From: Wolfiporia cocos | Lineage: Eukaryota > Basidiomycota > Agaricomycetes > Polyporales > Phaeolaceae | DNA: 64,000 nt | Reading direction: 5' to 3' | NCBI GenBank assembly: GCA_029448655.1 | Contig: JACCLO010000008.1 | Span: 1,674,001-1,738,000, forward strand | Shown here: in pieces, positions 46,422-58,157 of the stretch | Layout: each line of letters starts with the position of its first letter | How positions within the stretch are numbered: position 1 is the stretch's first letter | Translations under genes and position numbers: made by a program | Notes under the pieces: model-generated | What the model saw: only the letters and a program-made list of their open reading frames with translations | Database searches by the model: none | What the model was told of the DNA's origin: nothing

Positions 46422-47011
46422 TGTCACAGACTTACCTGTCTGTGCGACCCTGGACTCAGGGGAACCCTCACAAGCCTGTGTAGACGTGAGCCAGCGGCCA
46501 CGACGAACTCATACGGCCAACCCTAGGTGAACTCATAAGTCCATCCCGAGGGTGCTCAGCCACCTAAGGCCCCGCAGCCGTCGCAGTCGCCGACCTTCAG
46601 ACTAGGCAGACAAGATGAGGCCCCGGGCCAGCAGCAACACAAACAGATTGTAAGAAAGGAGCTTTACGCTCATTGACGAGAATCCTAAAGATGGGGCTGT
46701 AAGGCCACCATCTTGTCGTATATATACATACATGAGCGTAGTACCTACGAGTCCAGCCCTAAAGTAATGGCCTGTGCGCATTAACTACTGGGCACATGAC
46801 AAGTAACGCTGTATGTGATAATGTGACCATGAGTGACCGTATGAAGAGGCGCGCGCTACCCTACAGCGCTAACCGATGCAGTCAGGTGATCTATATGCTC
46901 GAGAACTAACGTGAGACAAAGCGTTAGTGTAGCGGAGCGGCGTACGCCTAGCGCCGCCCATACAGCTAACGTGAGTGGAGTCAGGTACCCCCCCAGGGTA
47001 TAACCGTGACA
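46422..47011 (-). repeat. Solo LTR D2, right arm copy
   Basis: Reverse copy of 16698-17287, with flanking AGATG duplications. Confidence 0.88.
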
Positions 47012-48019
47012 AGATGCGACCGACTATCGAACACGACGAGTACGTGAGTAGGCAAGCGGAGGTACACGGGGACGATGGGGACCCCATCTAAAAAAGAACC
47101 CAGTAACCTTTTGGACGAATACCGAACCAATACCAAAAGCGACTCCTTCACTCCACCACCGGCGGACGGACCGTGCCCTCGGGGGCTCCCCATCTTCCGC
47201 GAAGAAGGAATGGGCCGTGGGTTAAACATGAAACCAAGGAAGTGAGTGTCGTAGTTTTCAAGATAGAACGTCAGAGACGACGTCTTTTGAGAGGGGGGGT
47301 AATGTCACGGATGTGCCCAGGGGGTCACCATACGTCCCTCACTATTGGTTGTATGGGCGGCGCTAGGCGTACGCCGCTCCGCTACTCCTTAGTTACCTCC
47401 ACGTCACGCTCAGAGTATATAGATCACCTGATCGTTGGTTAGCGCTGTAGGGTAGCGCGCGTCTCATCATACGGACACGTGATGGTCACATCAAGTATCA
47501 CATGTAGCGTAGCAGCACGGTCACTCATAGTTACATGCACACAGGCCATGACTTTAGGGTAGCCCGCTCCGCTTGTCCACACATGTATATAAGATACAAC
47601 AACATGGGGCTTACTCCCCATCTTTAGGATTCTCGTCATTGAGCGCAAGCTCCTCTCTTACCATCTGTCTGCGTTGCTGCTGGCCCGGGGCCCCATCTCG
47701 ACTGCTAGTCTGTGAGTCTGCAACGTCGTCGTCTGGGGACCTTGGCAGCTGGGCACCTGCAGGGTGGACCTATGAGTTCGTCCTGGTTGTCCTCTGAGTA
47801 CGGCGGTGCCGTTGCCTTGCACCTATGCAGGCTTGTGGGGGTTCCCCTGTAGCCAGGGTTGCACAGACAGGTAAGTCTGTGACAGGTGTAGTCATGCTGG
47901 GTGAAGGACTCGTGGTTTTCATGACATTCTGTTACTTTGACATGTTTTACTTAAATACTTCACACGTTCACCAGCAATGCCTCAGATAATTTTAATATGT
48001 ATACCTCATACGTTTGTTG

Positions 48020-48117
48020 ATATATCCCACTCATTACTTTGGAGGACAGTGCATTGGCCAATCAACGAAAAACCGAGTTCAAAGTGGTGGGTAAAGGAGT
48101 GGTAGTACACCGTATCA
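48020..48117. other. Right-arm-only insert of about 97 bp
   Basis: Between CGTTTGTTGA and GATATCTTCATTG the right arm carries about 97 bp (containing TTGGAGGACAGTGCATTGGC) that is absent at 15687-15695 in the left arm. An ATAT/GATAT microhomology sits at the edges. Either a deletion on the left or an insertion on the right. Confidence 0.75.
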
Positions 48118-48232
48118 TCAGATATCTTCATTGTCTCACGGCGCAGCGGCTCGATCATCAGGCGTGCTTCGAAATCCATCACACCTCACTGTTTGCCGAG
48201 CATGCCAAGAAAGCCCTCCAACTGGCAAAGCG

Positions 48233-48451
48233 CTATACTGTCACGGAGCTTGGGAGTAGGTACATCTTATGCTTTTGCTTGTTGGCTAATTTGGCCAATG
48301 TGCATACTTGGCAGGTCATACTTTGCTCCTGTCCATTAGAGTTATTGCGCTTATTTAAAGGAAACTCCGCAACGAGCTTCTGCTTGCGACAGCGCTGACA
48401 TTTTCGTTCGGAGTTTTGATCGACAGTAGAGTCCCCAGGAGAGTCTTCCAT
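48233..48451 (-). CDS. Small Cys-rich (two CxxC) protein, right copy
   Basis: Mirror of 15358-15576, starting MEDSPGDSTVDQ, with CQRCRKQK and TCQVC. Differs from the left copy by LNKR for LKKR. Divergent from the right-arm Crinkler gene across 510 bp. It may be a complete small protein or a first exon. Function unknown; zinc binding is inferred from the two CxxC pairs only. Confidence 0.5.
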   Translation of the reverse strand: MEDSPGDSTVDQNSERKCQRCRKQKLVAEFPLNKRNNSNGQEQSMTCQVCTLAKLANKQKHKMYLLPSSVTV

Positions 48452-48961
48452 CTGAATAACAGTGTCGTGTCGAAAGCACAGGTTCATACACGGGCTGAGG
48501 CAGCCGGTGAGCAGGAAATTGTCCTCTAGGGTCACGTGATGTACTTTTCTTGATCTCGGCGCAACAGTTATAGTTGCTTGTTTGTTTACAATATGAATGC
48601 AGTATAGATCGTGAGAAATATACTTGAAAACTATCTACAAACATCTTCAAGTTCTCGCTAGAGCTTAGAACTAGGCTAGAGTTGCGCGCGACGCGTCGGG
48701 AGACTGCACGTGAGCGAATGCACGTGAGTTACGTCCCAATTTTTGGTGGGAGGATTGCATTCACTCGGAGCAGATTCCAGCCTTGCTGGAACCGCAGAAG
48801 ACCTATCCTCCGAAAGGTGATGAACGTAGGGGTGAGCAGGTTACAGTATGACTCCGTCCAGATTTCTTCATAAGTAACGAGCCAAGAGTGTTGGCACCCG
48901 TAACTCGAACACGAACAAGGACGCCACATGCATAGGCGCTCAAGGTCTCACTCGCTCCATC
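48452..48961. promoter_or_regulatory. Divergent promoter region (right copy)
   Basis: Same as 14843-15357 reversed, plus an 8-bp insertion (TTGAAAAC type) near 48622. Three CACGTG/TCACGTGA-type sites (48532, 48707, 48721). Function inferred from position. Confidence 0.4.
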
Positions 48962-51900
48962 ATGTCTGATATGCTCGAAATATCTTATCTCCTTTATGAC
49001 CCTGATCCCAAGCCGGTTTTATCTGTCTTCATCGACCGCAATGCTCGTTCGTGTACTGCCCTTGCGAGGGCTATCGGCGATGAGAGGCGGCCACAAGTCG
49101 ATGCATCGAACATTATTCTCTGGAAGGTATGTAGCCATGATCTCTGCTGCATTTTGACGACTCTTACAGCTTCCACAGCCCAAAGAGCCTCTTCCCAAGG
49201 AGGACGGGGCAGGGCGAAAGGCATGGGATATCCTGATGGACAGATTGAAGGAGCTGCAGAAGCCGGGCCTCGATGCTATCGCGACACAGCTGGATATGAC
49301 AAAGATGGCTTCCTTTGGGAACGAGGGCCAAGTCGAACTGGTGGATATTATCGTGCAGCTCAATATGCCCTGTGAGTTTTGCTCTTTCTTCACATCTCGT
49401 CGTAGTAATGACGACGTCTCAGCTCGGAAACGGCACAGCACGGAAGACAAGCCAGAGGACCCGAAGCGGCCGAAGATAGGAACCGGCGGTTCGCCGAAAT
49501 TGGTTAGTGGCGATCGACCGAGGACAGTTAGCGGCGGTGAGCCTCGCGTTCGCCATGATCATGGCGTGGTCGCTCGAATTGGGGCTCATCGTCACTGGAC
49601 CAGAATCAAACCACTCCGATCGTTCAAGAGCGTCGGCAGGCTCACAGAATCATTCCATACTCACACCTGAGGCTCATCAGACGCTTGATGAGCACATTAA
49701 GCGTAGAAGATGGGATGGGCAACTTGATCCTGATGAAGAACGCCAATTATTTGGACATGTCCTCTTGGAGTCTGTCGATGCCTACAAGAACACCAAATCT
49801 CCTTTAATCGCAGCAGGGACCTGGAGCGAGGCTTGGGAGAAGCACCCACATCTGAGGGACGTTCTCCTTGAATGTAAGGAGACGTGGTCTTTCCAGAAGC
49901 TCCGCGAGCAACGTGCGTCCAAATGAGCAGTGTGGTGCATTGTTTTTCACCGCTCGTCTCTGCACCCCAAACCAGGTGATCTCCACATCGAAGTGACCAA
50001 AAAACCAAAAAAACAAACCGTACCTCACAAGCTGAGGGCTGAACAGGGTAAGTATCATAACTTTTGAGTTCACAGCCGACGCTGACGCGTGACCTGTTTT
50101 AACAGGTGTAGGTGAGATGAAATGATGTCTGTGCCGCTGCAGCATGCCAGCTGACATGCCATTAGCTGTCGCGAAAGCATGGAAACAAGAATACGCGGGT
50201 GCTTCGCACGAATTGCTGCTGAACGAAATCCGCACGATGAATTCGGAGTGCAGGCCCAAGGGTCAAGAGCCATATGTTTATGCAAATACCTTACCCATCA
50301 TTCAAAGCTCAGGCACTGGCAAATCACGTACGGTTGACGAAATGGCCAAACTAATCTTCACCATTCCCTTTTGTATCAGGCAGCCGAATGACAAGAGCGG
50401 TGAGTAAATTCACCCTCTCAGAAAGAGCTGCGACCAAAGGCCGTACAGGCCTTCCATACCCTCCGGCTGATACAGAGGTCGTCAGCTTCCTGCTCAAGAA
50501 CGACGCCGCTTATTATGAAGATGTGCTGCTGCGATATCTCATATTCTTCGAGCATCTGTTTTCCCGCGTGGAAGAGGTCATGAAGGAACTTACGAAGGAT
50601 CAGTACACGGACGAATGTGATCTCGCGAGGGTTTGGTGGGATTACCTTACAACTAATAGGGCGTCTTTGTATGAGTCCGTGATAAAGCGGATTACTGTGC
50701 GTTCATCGTTTCGACATTCCTTGCTGTAACCCTGACTCGCGTATACATAGTACATTCCACACGCTACTGCCGATGAGATCAAGCGCCAAGCCCTGGACAC
50801 AGTGGCCACAGGTTCTTCCCTCATAGATTATCTCAAGACACTGACTCCTCGCCAAACTCTAGACGGAAACGATGGTCAGACCTCGCTAGATCTTGTAGTC
50901 TATTTCGATGAAGCGCAAACACTAGCGAAGTCCATGTTGCAGACACAAGAGGAGTCTGCAGCGCAGGACGACACACAGAATCGTCCCCGTTCGCGATATG
51001 ACGCACTGCTATCCGCATTGAACCGCATACGTCACCTAACCCTATTCGCTGTCACTCTATCGACCAACTCCAGTCTACACGAACTCGCAGCCTCCCTTGC
51101 TATGCATGCTTCAATGCGCCTGCATCAGGTGGAATACAACTCGCTACAAGCTCCATATACGGAGTTACCCTTCGACTGTTTGCTTAACCGAAAGCATCTC
51201 ATAGAGGCTGGCCAATGTACACTGGAGGACACGTGTCAGCTGTCTTTCATAAGTCGATTCGGCCGTCCTCTGTAAGCTTCCATTCATTTGAACCCATTTT
51301 GATATCTTAACGAGCTGGATTCACTAGGTGGGCAACTCTCTATGAAAATGGAGATGACGGAGTTCGCGAAAGCCTGATCGCTCTTGCCATGGCCAAACTC
51401 ACAGGCACCAATGACTTCAGCGACCAAATCTCCACCACAAGCACCGATCTTGACCGTGCGAGGCTTGCTATCCTTTCTGTTAGGCTGTTGCTGGACTTCA
51501 ATATAACCCAAGAGATGGCACGCACGACGACGGTAGATATGGTCACGTCAAACATGCGAATCGCATACAGTGTTCCCAAACACCGCGAATATCTTTGGTC
51601 AGGATACCCCTCGGAGCCCATTCTTGCGGAAGCGGCTTTTCGCGCCATGGCTCGGCTCAAGAAATCGGCAATATCGATAATTGCTTCAGCCGTGAATTGT
51701 GGCCTTCTCGAGAGAGGGAACAGAGGAGAGCTGATTATGCGCATACTCTTGACAGAGGCATTCGATGCAGCAGCTAAGAAGGAATACGGGGTCGGCGACG
51801 GGCTATCTGTCTCTAAGCCTGTTAGCCTCTTCGCATTTATAGAAGCTCTACTCGGTGCTACAAAGCTGGAGGAGGTCAAGAATAAGGTTCCTGAGAACAT

Positions 51901-52600
51901 ACCGTCGCCCACGAAGACCTTCGAGGTCGCTTTCAAAGATGCGGTTGTTCATTTTACCCATTTCGTGAGGAACGAAGACATGTCCGTCTCGAACTCCTAT
52001 GGTGCGTGGGCAGCTCTCGCCCGAGGAGCGGCCATGCAGTGCGCCCCTAATCAAGACGTAATCGATTGCATCATTCCTGTGCTCCTCAACTCGAAGGACA
52101 AGCTGTGTGAGAATGCGATGACGGGTCTATTGATCCAATGCAAGAACAAGCGGAGCGACTCAGCAGTGACGATCAAGGAGGAGAAGATGAACGGTGGCAG
52201 GGGATTTTTCCCGCGAACTTCGAAAGACGACCGGCCATATATCGGTCTACTCATGCAGCTCGGCAGTCGTCCGAAATCCGATTCTTGCGTTGAACCCCGA
52301 ATGAATCCCCAACGTGCAGCAAAGAAATATGCACAGCATCCCCGCTATTTCATTGATATCAAGGGCTGTTCCCCGGATCAATACCCAATTGTTACGGCTG
52401 AAGCGTCCAACTCGTACGCCGCTCTGCTCGGTAGTCGGAATCTCTATAGTGAACATGCGCGCCACAATTCCGCAAGTTTGAAGTCGGTACAAAGGCTCAA
52501 ACCAATGTGGACGACGAGAAGGGAGGACACTTATAGCTGGCTGAAGGATCCGGAATTCGAGGAAATTATCAAACAGGATCTTCAGATAGGACCAGATTAG
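48962..52600 (+). CDS. Crinkler/CR-type protein, right copy (Ubl header + P-loop NTPase)
   Basis: Nine exons: 48962-49126, 49170-49371, 49423-49536, 49604-49912, 49976-50047, 50151-50399, 50440-50696, 50751-51271, 51328-52600. Together 3162 nt, 1053 residues, all phases consistent. Residues 1-55 are the Crinkler-type ubiquitin-like header ending IILWK, followed by LPQPKEPL. A Lys/Arg-rich tract RKRHSTEDKPEDPKRPK may act as a nuclear signal. The NTPase core has Walker A SSGTGKSR (near 343) and Walker B LVVYFDEAQ (near 508). The last 425 residues are unassigned. CR-type proteins (Crinklers, trypanosomatid RHS) combine such NTPases with nuclease or kinase toxins and are thought to descend from transposon proteins. 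The 40-nt intron 50400-50439 is short but required by the frame. Divergent from the Cys-rich ORF. Confidence 0.85.
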
Positions 52601-53302
52601 GAGTTCGACTGGGCGATCGATTTCGAGGGAACATCAGGAGCAGGGCGGTGAAGGTCGGCAGCAACGGATCCTGAAATCATCAACGGGTAGGATTTAGAAG
52701 CTGTCGAGCCTGCAATATCTTGTCGATTGCCCTCTCTTTGCTATTCTCACTCCAAACTTCCTTGGCTTCCTCTTTTGTCTCGCTCTCATCATCCCTTCGT
52801 CACTGCTTCGAGCCTATTAGCATTGACGGAACAGTTTTTCTCCTACTCTATCCCCTTGAGTCTCCTCTGTTTCTTCCGGGTACGAGTATATTAGTGGCAC
52901 GTCATGCAATAACGAAACAGAGATCTTCATGGCAATTCCCGCTATGATAGTAGTGGGTTCTGAATTTGTCAAATGAACATAAGATAGACCCAAGTCATAT
53001 GTCGTAAACTTCGAAATCCCGTTGTAATGTTATCTTTCACGTCGTAACCCGTTGTCATCCAAAATCCAGTTGCAACGCCGCTCAAACGCCACGAGCTTGA
53101 TTACCCGCGGCTTCGCCACTGATGTCAATTGTCACTTAAGGATGATAACTAATCATATTGAATTGTGAGTCCGCCCAACCTGTTGCTGAGCTTGTAATCT
53201 TGTGTCCACAAATGTGGTCCCTCAAAACCTCCTGAATATTTTGGCAGGTATCTACAGTACAGGCTATTTACGTTACAAAATCCCATGGCACAGCGCAGGG
53301 AG
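52601..53302. other. Crinkler 3' flank with hAT empty site (right arm)
   Basis: No gene seen. 52987-52994 (GACCCAAG) is the single, uninterrupted target of the hAT insertion found in the left arm. Confidence 0.7.
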
Positions 53303-53753
53303 TGTTACTGTCCATATGATTTTGTATATCTTTGACGCCTCACTGGAGAAGAGGACTTAGCGTTCAACCGCATCGCCGTGCACTTACTTCTAGGGTTCCC
53401 TGTTCAACGACCCTCGTTTCACATACAACAGCCCTGTGCCCATAGTCCCATAGCGTATCAGGTTCTAGCGGATGGCTAGTGTCTAACCACAGTACTTCTG
53501 CGTTTCAGCCACTGTTGCGCTCAACCGCAACATTTCAGCTTAGTTATCGTAGCGTACTAACCTTATGGACTGAGTGGTAGCAGTACCAAGGACACTATAA
53601 CCCCGTATACTCGATCTCAAAGGCTTGAGCAATTAAGCCTGCAGCTAGTATATCGACGCTCGACTCTGCCGAGTCTGACAAGTAGTGCGCTACTCGATAC
53701 GCTGAGTAACTCGACTTAGTTATTTCAGCTGAATGGATATTCGATCTGTAACA
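53303..53753 (+). repeat. LTR family G (G1), 5' LTR of an element G remnant
   Basis: 451 bp TGTTACTGTCCATATG...GATCTGTAACA. It spans the outer edge of the right inverted arm. Followed, like G2, by GAAGGTCGAGCTC and a Gag-like frame. Confidence 0.75.
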
Positions 53754-54744
53754 GAAGGTCGAGCTCTTAACAGACTCACTTATCAAAAGTGCAAGTCCAT
53801 GCAACGCCTTGGCCCGGATCTCCCGAACCGGTTGATCCACCTGCTCCCCGGAATATACAGACACATCTACTACAAAGAGAAACACAAGTGGAGAGATCCC
53901 CCCACTGGATTCTTCACGAAAGCTCACCATCCCAACTCCAGATAAACTCGTCCCCTCGTGGGTACAACTACCCCCATCCTCGAACAACCCTTGGGAGCAG
54001 ACGCGCACCGCTTTTGAACACTTCGGAACCGCGGTGGACTTAATGACACCGAGCATCATCATATCCCAAACAGGTGACTAGCTTAATTACCTGTGGATTC
54101 GCCACAATTTTGTACTTTAGGAGTTGTTGTTTATCTCTGCTCACTCAGCCACTCCTCCACCTCGCTGACGCTCGGCCTCGTCGTCGCTTCACTTGTAACA
54201 CCTTTGCAACTGGCATGCGCGCCTTGCAGGCGCTGGGCATGGGAATCCACTGGCCAACTTCCCGGGTCGGTGGCGCGAGCCTTATGGGACGACGGACAGC
54301 ATGTGGCACACGTGGAAAAGCACATGGCAGTTCCCACGCAATCCACGGCCCTTTAGTACTTAGATGGACAACTCAGAGGACAGACAACGAATCCCACACC
54401 CGTGGGAGGAAGCATGGGTGTGGGAAGTACAACCCTGGGCAGAAGTGCTGTTTTGGGAAGTAGCAGCACAAGCCAGGGCACAGGGGGAATGGCCAATACC
54501 CCTCAGATGACTAATAATCCACTATCTGGAAATAAAAAACCCCACCGGAGCAGGAGTTCCTGGAGGAGGAGGAGTTCCTGGAGGGGGAGACCACTGGGCG
54601 CAGGAGGACCACCAGGCAGAGGGGGCCCAAACTCTCACTGACTGGATGAAACAAGCGTCCATCAACAAGAACAATTATAACAAGTTTATCAAGGGACGGG
54701 GAGACCCCAAGAAGAAACCCCAGTGGCGGGCCAAGGGACCTAGT
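53754..54744 (+). pseudogene. Element G Gag-like remnant
   Basis: Starts MQRLGPDLPNRLIHLLPG near 53799, then YKEKHKWRDPPTGFFTK and an early stop. Further frames carry Gly/Pro-rich repeats (GVPGGGGVPGGG, about 54550-54590) followed by NYNKFIKGRGDPKKKPQWR near 54676-54735, a basic segment of Gag C-terminal type. Several frame changes show it is dead. It ends at LTR A6. Confidence 0.55.
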
Positions 54745-55447
54745 TGTTACGGGTTGAATACCCATTCATATATTCGAGTCGCGAATATAAATTGTTCTTC
54801 TGCACGTAGGCACGTTGCCATGTGCAAGGCAAATACTCGTTAGATGCCTTCAAGTCCTAGGTGAAGTCCCTAGGAGATCGTGTAATATCCAATACGCGTT
54901 AGAGGATTTAAATGCGAGTCTAGTTGAATATTAGACTCGCCTAAGTCCGAGAAGCCAGTGTGTACTTCGGGGACTTGGTCGTTCGGTTGCTCGAGTGAGA
55001 AATACTGAGCGTAGTTTCCTACGTTTGAGAACGAGTATAAGACTTCTTGTTTGTACAACAAGGTCGAGCTGAGGAGCCTCGACAATAAATACATGAGGTT
55101 ATATACTACGTGAGGTATTAGGGGTCAAGTCTATCCCAGATGTCACCGATACTATCTACGCTATAGTGCCAAACGTTTGATAAGTATGGATTGATATATC
55201 TGAGACGATAGATAGGAATGATGATGGCAGTTGAACACCATCTGTCAGCTAATAAATGATAAACATGAAACGAGGGCAGAGTTGGATCTGCCAAAGGTGA
55301 AACGTGCCCTATATGCTAATACAACTGGGGATGCGCCCAGTACAAGTCACGAGTAGCCAGGGGGTTGGTTGCGCAACAAGTCCCTGTATCGTATTCGCCC
55401 AATGGTGAGTTCCGCCAGCGTTCGAAAAATTCGAAATAACCGTAACA
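54745..55447 (+). repeat. LTR A6
   Basis: 703 bp TGTTACGGGTTGAATACC...AACCGTAACA. No matching 5-bp flanks (CTAGT and TCAGC), so it is either part of a rearranged element or flanked by a deletion. Confidence 0.88.
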
Positions 55448-55501
55448 TCAGCTCCCTCCTAAGCGTTCGTCGTCCTTGACGAATTCTCCAAGCCCCCTCT
55501 T

Positions 55502-55760
55502 TCAGAGAGCCTCAGCGTCCTGTTCGTTGTAGATATCCCCATTCCCACTGAGGGACGGGGTCGTAGGAGTTCGCCATATGAATTGGCAGCATTCATTCTG
55601 TCGATGACCTGGTTGATTGAGCCCACAAGCTCTGCAAATATAATCGGGACAGTCGAGGATCCAGTGGCTGGCGGATCCGCACTGTCGACAGGGTTGTTCG
55701 GGCGAGGGCCTCGCTGGTACCCATAAAGAAGGGATATCTCGGAGGTATTCGTTATGTCAG
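55502..55760 (-). pseudogene. Gag-type fragment with two CCHC zinc knuckles
   Basis: Minus-strand frame reading CRQCGSASHWILDC (exact CX2CX4HX4C knuckle) and then CRACGLNQPGHRQNEC (CX2CX6HX4C variant), with a stop at 55502-55504. This is the nucleocapsid-type RNA-binding segment of a retrotransposon Gag. No start or capsid domain is present, so it is a fragment wedged between LTR A6 and LTR E, of unknown parent element. Confidence 0.65.
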
Positions 55761-55838
55761 TACCTCCAGTGGTGCGCGGCGCGATGAAGGTTTCGGGCTG
55801 CCCATGTGGGTAAGGAGGCGGTGTCTCGTTTGTGCTCC

Positions 55839-56477
55839 TGTCACAAGATTTTCCTAGTATTACTACTATTTTTCCCGAATTTCTACGAATTTATCTGCGG
55901 TTTATACGTCTACCTAGAGCTTAACTGGTTGGTAACTATTCGTTACATACAAGCCAAATGATGGCCGTGTTATCTCCCGTAGCAACGGTATCTAATCACG
56001 GTAGTTCCCGTTATAAGTCACATGTCTATTCTTGCAGCCAATCGGACATCCCGTCCGTAAAATGTCATATCCATTAGGTCAGCGGACCGGCGTTTGGTCA
56101 CGCCTCCAACTGACTAATGATTGCGCACTATACGCCATTCGCGCGGCCTACGCCGCACACCTATATCCCGCTTTTGATCGGTATATGTATTTACGGTGTA
56201 TTACTAATTACTTAGGTCTCCGAGGACTTGCCTGTACGGATTGGGGTAATTAGATTAGGTAATAAGACTGTTAGGGGTCTTATATAACATGTATATATAC
56301 TACGATATCTGAGCGTTAACACCTCAGATTCTATTCATTGCATTTGCACTCTGAGATAACATCTCACCACGCCCTGCTCTACTTGCTTTACAAGTTCTTG
56401 TCTACTCGACAACCTCAAAGCTACCGCCTAACCAGCAACCCTCAAAGCTTAAAGTATAAGTGAGTAGTCTTGTGTCA
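55839..56477 (+). repeat. 5' LTR of element E
   Basis: 639 bp TGTCACAAGATTTTCC...AGTCTTGTGTCA. TATATAACATGTATATATAC near 56280-56300 is a probable promoter. The sequence just downstream (TATGAATAGAATC) parallels the one after LTR C (TAAGAATAGAACT), so the E and C elements share a primer-binding region. Confidence 0.8.
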
Positions 56478-57191
56478 TATGAATAGAATCTGCTTCCGCC
56501 CTTGCTCCGCCTGAAAAGGGGAGTCTGGGATTTTTTCTTCATAGGGGCCTCTCGTTGTTGTCAGCGCCCCCCGCTCGCTGTCAGGCAGCGGGCTTTCCTT
56601 AGTGGGCTCTGGGGGATCGCCTTTGGACAGCCTTTGGGCACTATACCCCAGACCCAGGGTTAAGGGATGGACTTGGCACCTGCAAAGGGCCTTGTCGAGA
56701 GCTGGGAACCGGAGATAACGGGGCACGTGCCACCCTGGATCGCTGGCGACCTTCTAGCCCATCCCCAGGCATTACAGGGGCGGCTCTATATATAGAACCG
56801 GGATGGGTCCGAGTGACCCTGCCTAGAACGGCTGCCGATACGGCTACAGAACGATAGAGTTCTGGCCTTGGCGCCCTCTAAGTCCCTCAGGGCATCGGTT
56901 TGGTTTTAAGACTGGCAAGCCCCCTTTCTTGAGCTAGGCGTGGACACATGCGGAGTGTAATACTCCAAACCCTGTACTACCTGCACGCAAGGGAAGCGTG
57001 TCAGATGTATCCCCCACCTGGTAGCGTATGAGAGACGCCAGCCAGTCGCCGACACTACCTCCGGTCGAGAGCAGAGCGCTCATTGACGCCGGAGTATAAG
57101 CGCTAGACCATCAAGATACAACGATTAGCCCCGATCGAAGACCGCGTGAATATTACACTAAATACAGTAGCTTATGACTTCTTACGTAGCC
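56478..57191 (+). other. Leader of element E
   Basis: GC-rich, non-coding, about 0.7 kb. It shares short tracts with the C-element leader (26632-27600). Confidence 0.6.
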
Positions 57192-57998
57192 ATGCCGAAT
57201 ACCTTCCGCGTCGCTCCACGCAACGCCGCCATGGGCCTCCACGAATGCTGGGAGATCCCTAGCAAACCGCTGAAGGCGTACATGCCTAAGGAAGCGGGGC
57301 CCGTGTGAAAGTCCCGGAAGGGCAAAAAAGAGGCGAAGAAGCCTTACACCCGGAAAGAGCCAAACCTCGAGGAGATCGAAAGGGTGAACCACAAGGCGGC
57401 CCTAGAAGACATCTGCCGCGACAAGCTTCTCCGTCAGAAGGAGAAGCTCGAAGCCTGACTCGACACAGCCCGACTTGACGAATACATCGCCCAGGTTGCC
57501 GCCGAAAAGGCCGAAACCAAGCGGCTCATTGCCGCCGGCAAAGCCCGACGCGAACAGGGACCGAAGAAGACCCTGTTGGAGAGGGTGGAGGAGCTGCGGA
57601 TGCCCGCAGAATGGGTCGAGAAGCGGGGGATTTCCAACCCCAAGGACGTACACTGCACCGAGAAGAAGTGGGATCAATGGATAGAGGTTGAAAAGAAGAT
57701 CCTCACCGCCCACCCCAAGCTCACCAGACTATGGCGAGCAGAAGATTACTCGACACCCGCACCAATCATAGCCAAGTTCGCACGGCTCACAGGAGACTTC
57801 GACGAGCTATGCGCCTACGGAGAACATCGCGTCCTGTCGGACGCGATGACTAATCAACACCTCAGGCGCTTGGAGAAGTACCTGAAGCGGATGGAGTATA
57901 TTTTCGGGGACTTAAATGTCGGGGAGCATGTAACATACCTAAAGAGGCAGCTGGTATCTGCCGGACTAGAGTTCAACCTGGGTACAATCAAGTTGTAA
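57192..57998 (+). pseudogene. Element E ORF1 with two in-frame TGA codons
   Basis: One continuous frame of about 268 codons from MPNTFRVAPRNAAMG to the natural stop TAA at 57998, interrupted only by TGA at 57306-57308 and TGA at 57456-57458. Lys/Glu-rich helices (LEEIERVNHKAALEDICR, ETKRLIAAGKARREQ) precede a Trp-rich part (KKWDQWIEVEKKILTAHP). Probably a Gag or Gag-accessory protein. Both stops are one C-to-T step from CGA (Arg). Not recognised in detail. Confidence 0.55.
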
Positions 57999-58157
57999 TA
58001 GTAGCACGAGACTCGAATCAAAGTCCCGACAGGGCACTTTTTGAAGGTGGCATGGCATGCGAAAAAGTCCCGACAGGGCAATTTTATTTCCTTTTTTGAA
58101 TCTTTTAAGTTGAAAGTGACAAATAAGACTCAAGCTGACAAAAACACTTCAGCAACA

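Larger units (their letters stand above)
44834..47884 (+). mobile_element. Short LTR element family D, right arm copy
   Basis: Mirror of 15825-18875: LTRs 44834-45435 and 47303-47884, TSD GGTGT (44829-44833, 47885-47889), nested solo LTRs at 45812-46372 and 46422-47011. The tract GAGAGGGGGGGTAA at 47290-47302 precedes the 3' LTR. Its presence with the same nested copies in both arms shows it predates the duplication. Confidence 0.85.
44480..53351 (-). repeat. Right arm of 8.8 kb inverted duplication
   Basis: Reverse complement of 5171-19229 without the hAT element. The inner end truncates both LTR C5 and LTR B; the outer end runs on into a complete LTR G. Differences from the left arm are listed under the left arm. 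Confidence 0.93.

Noticed and set aside
50106..50111. 6-nt micro-exon in the Crinkler gene
   Set aside because: A single intron 50048-50150 restores the frame with a normal acceptor (CCAG), so the micro-exon is unnecessary.
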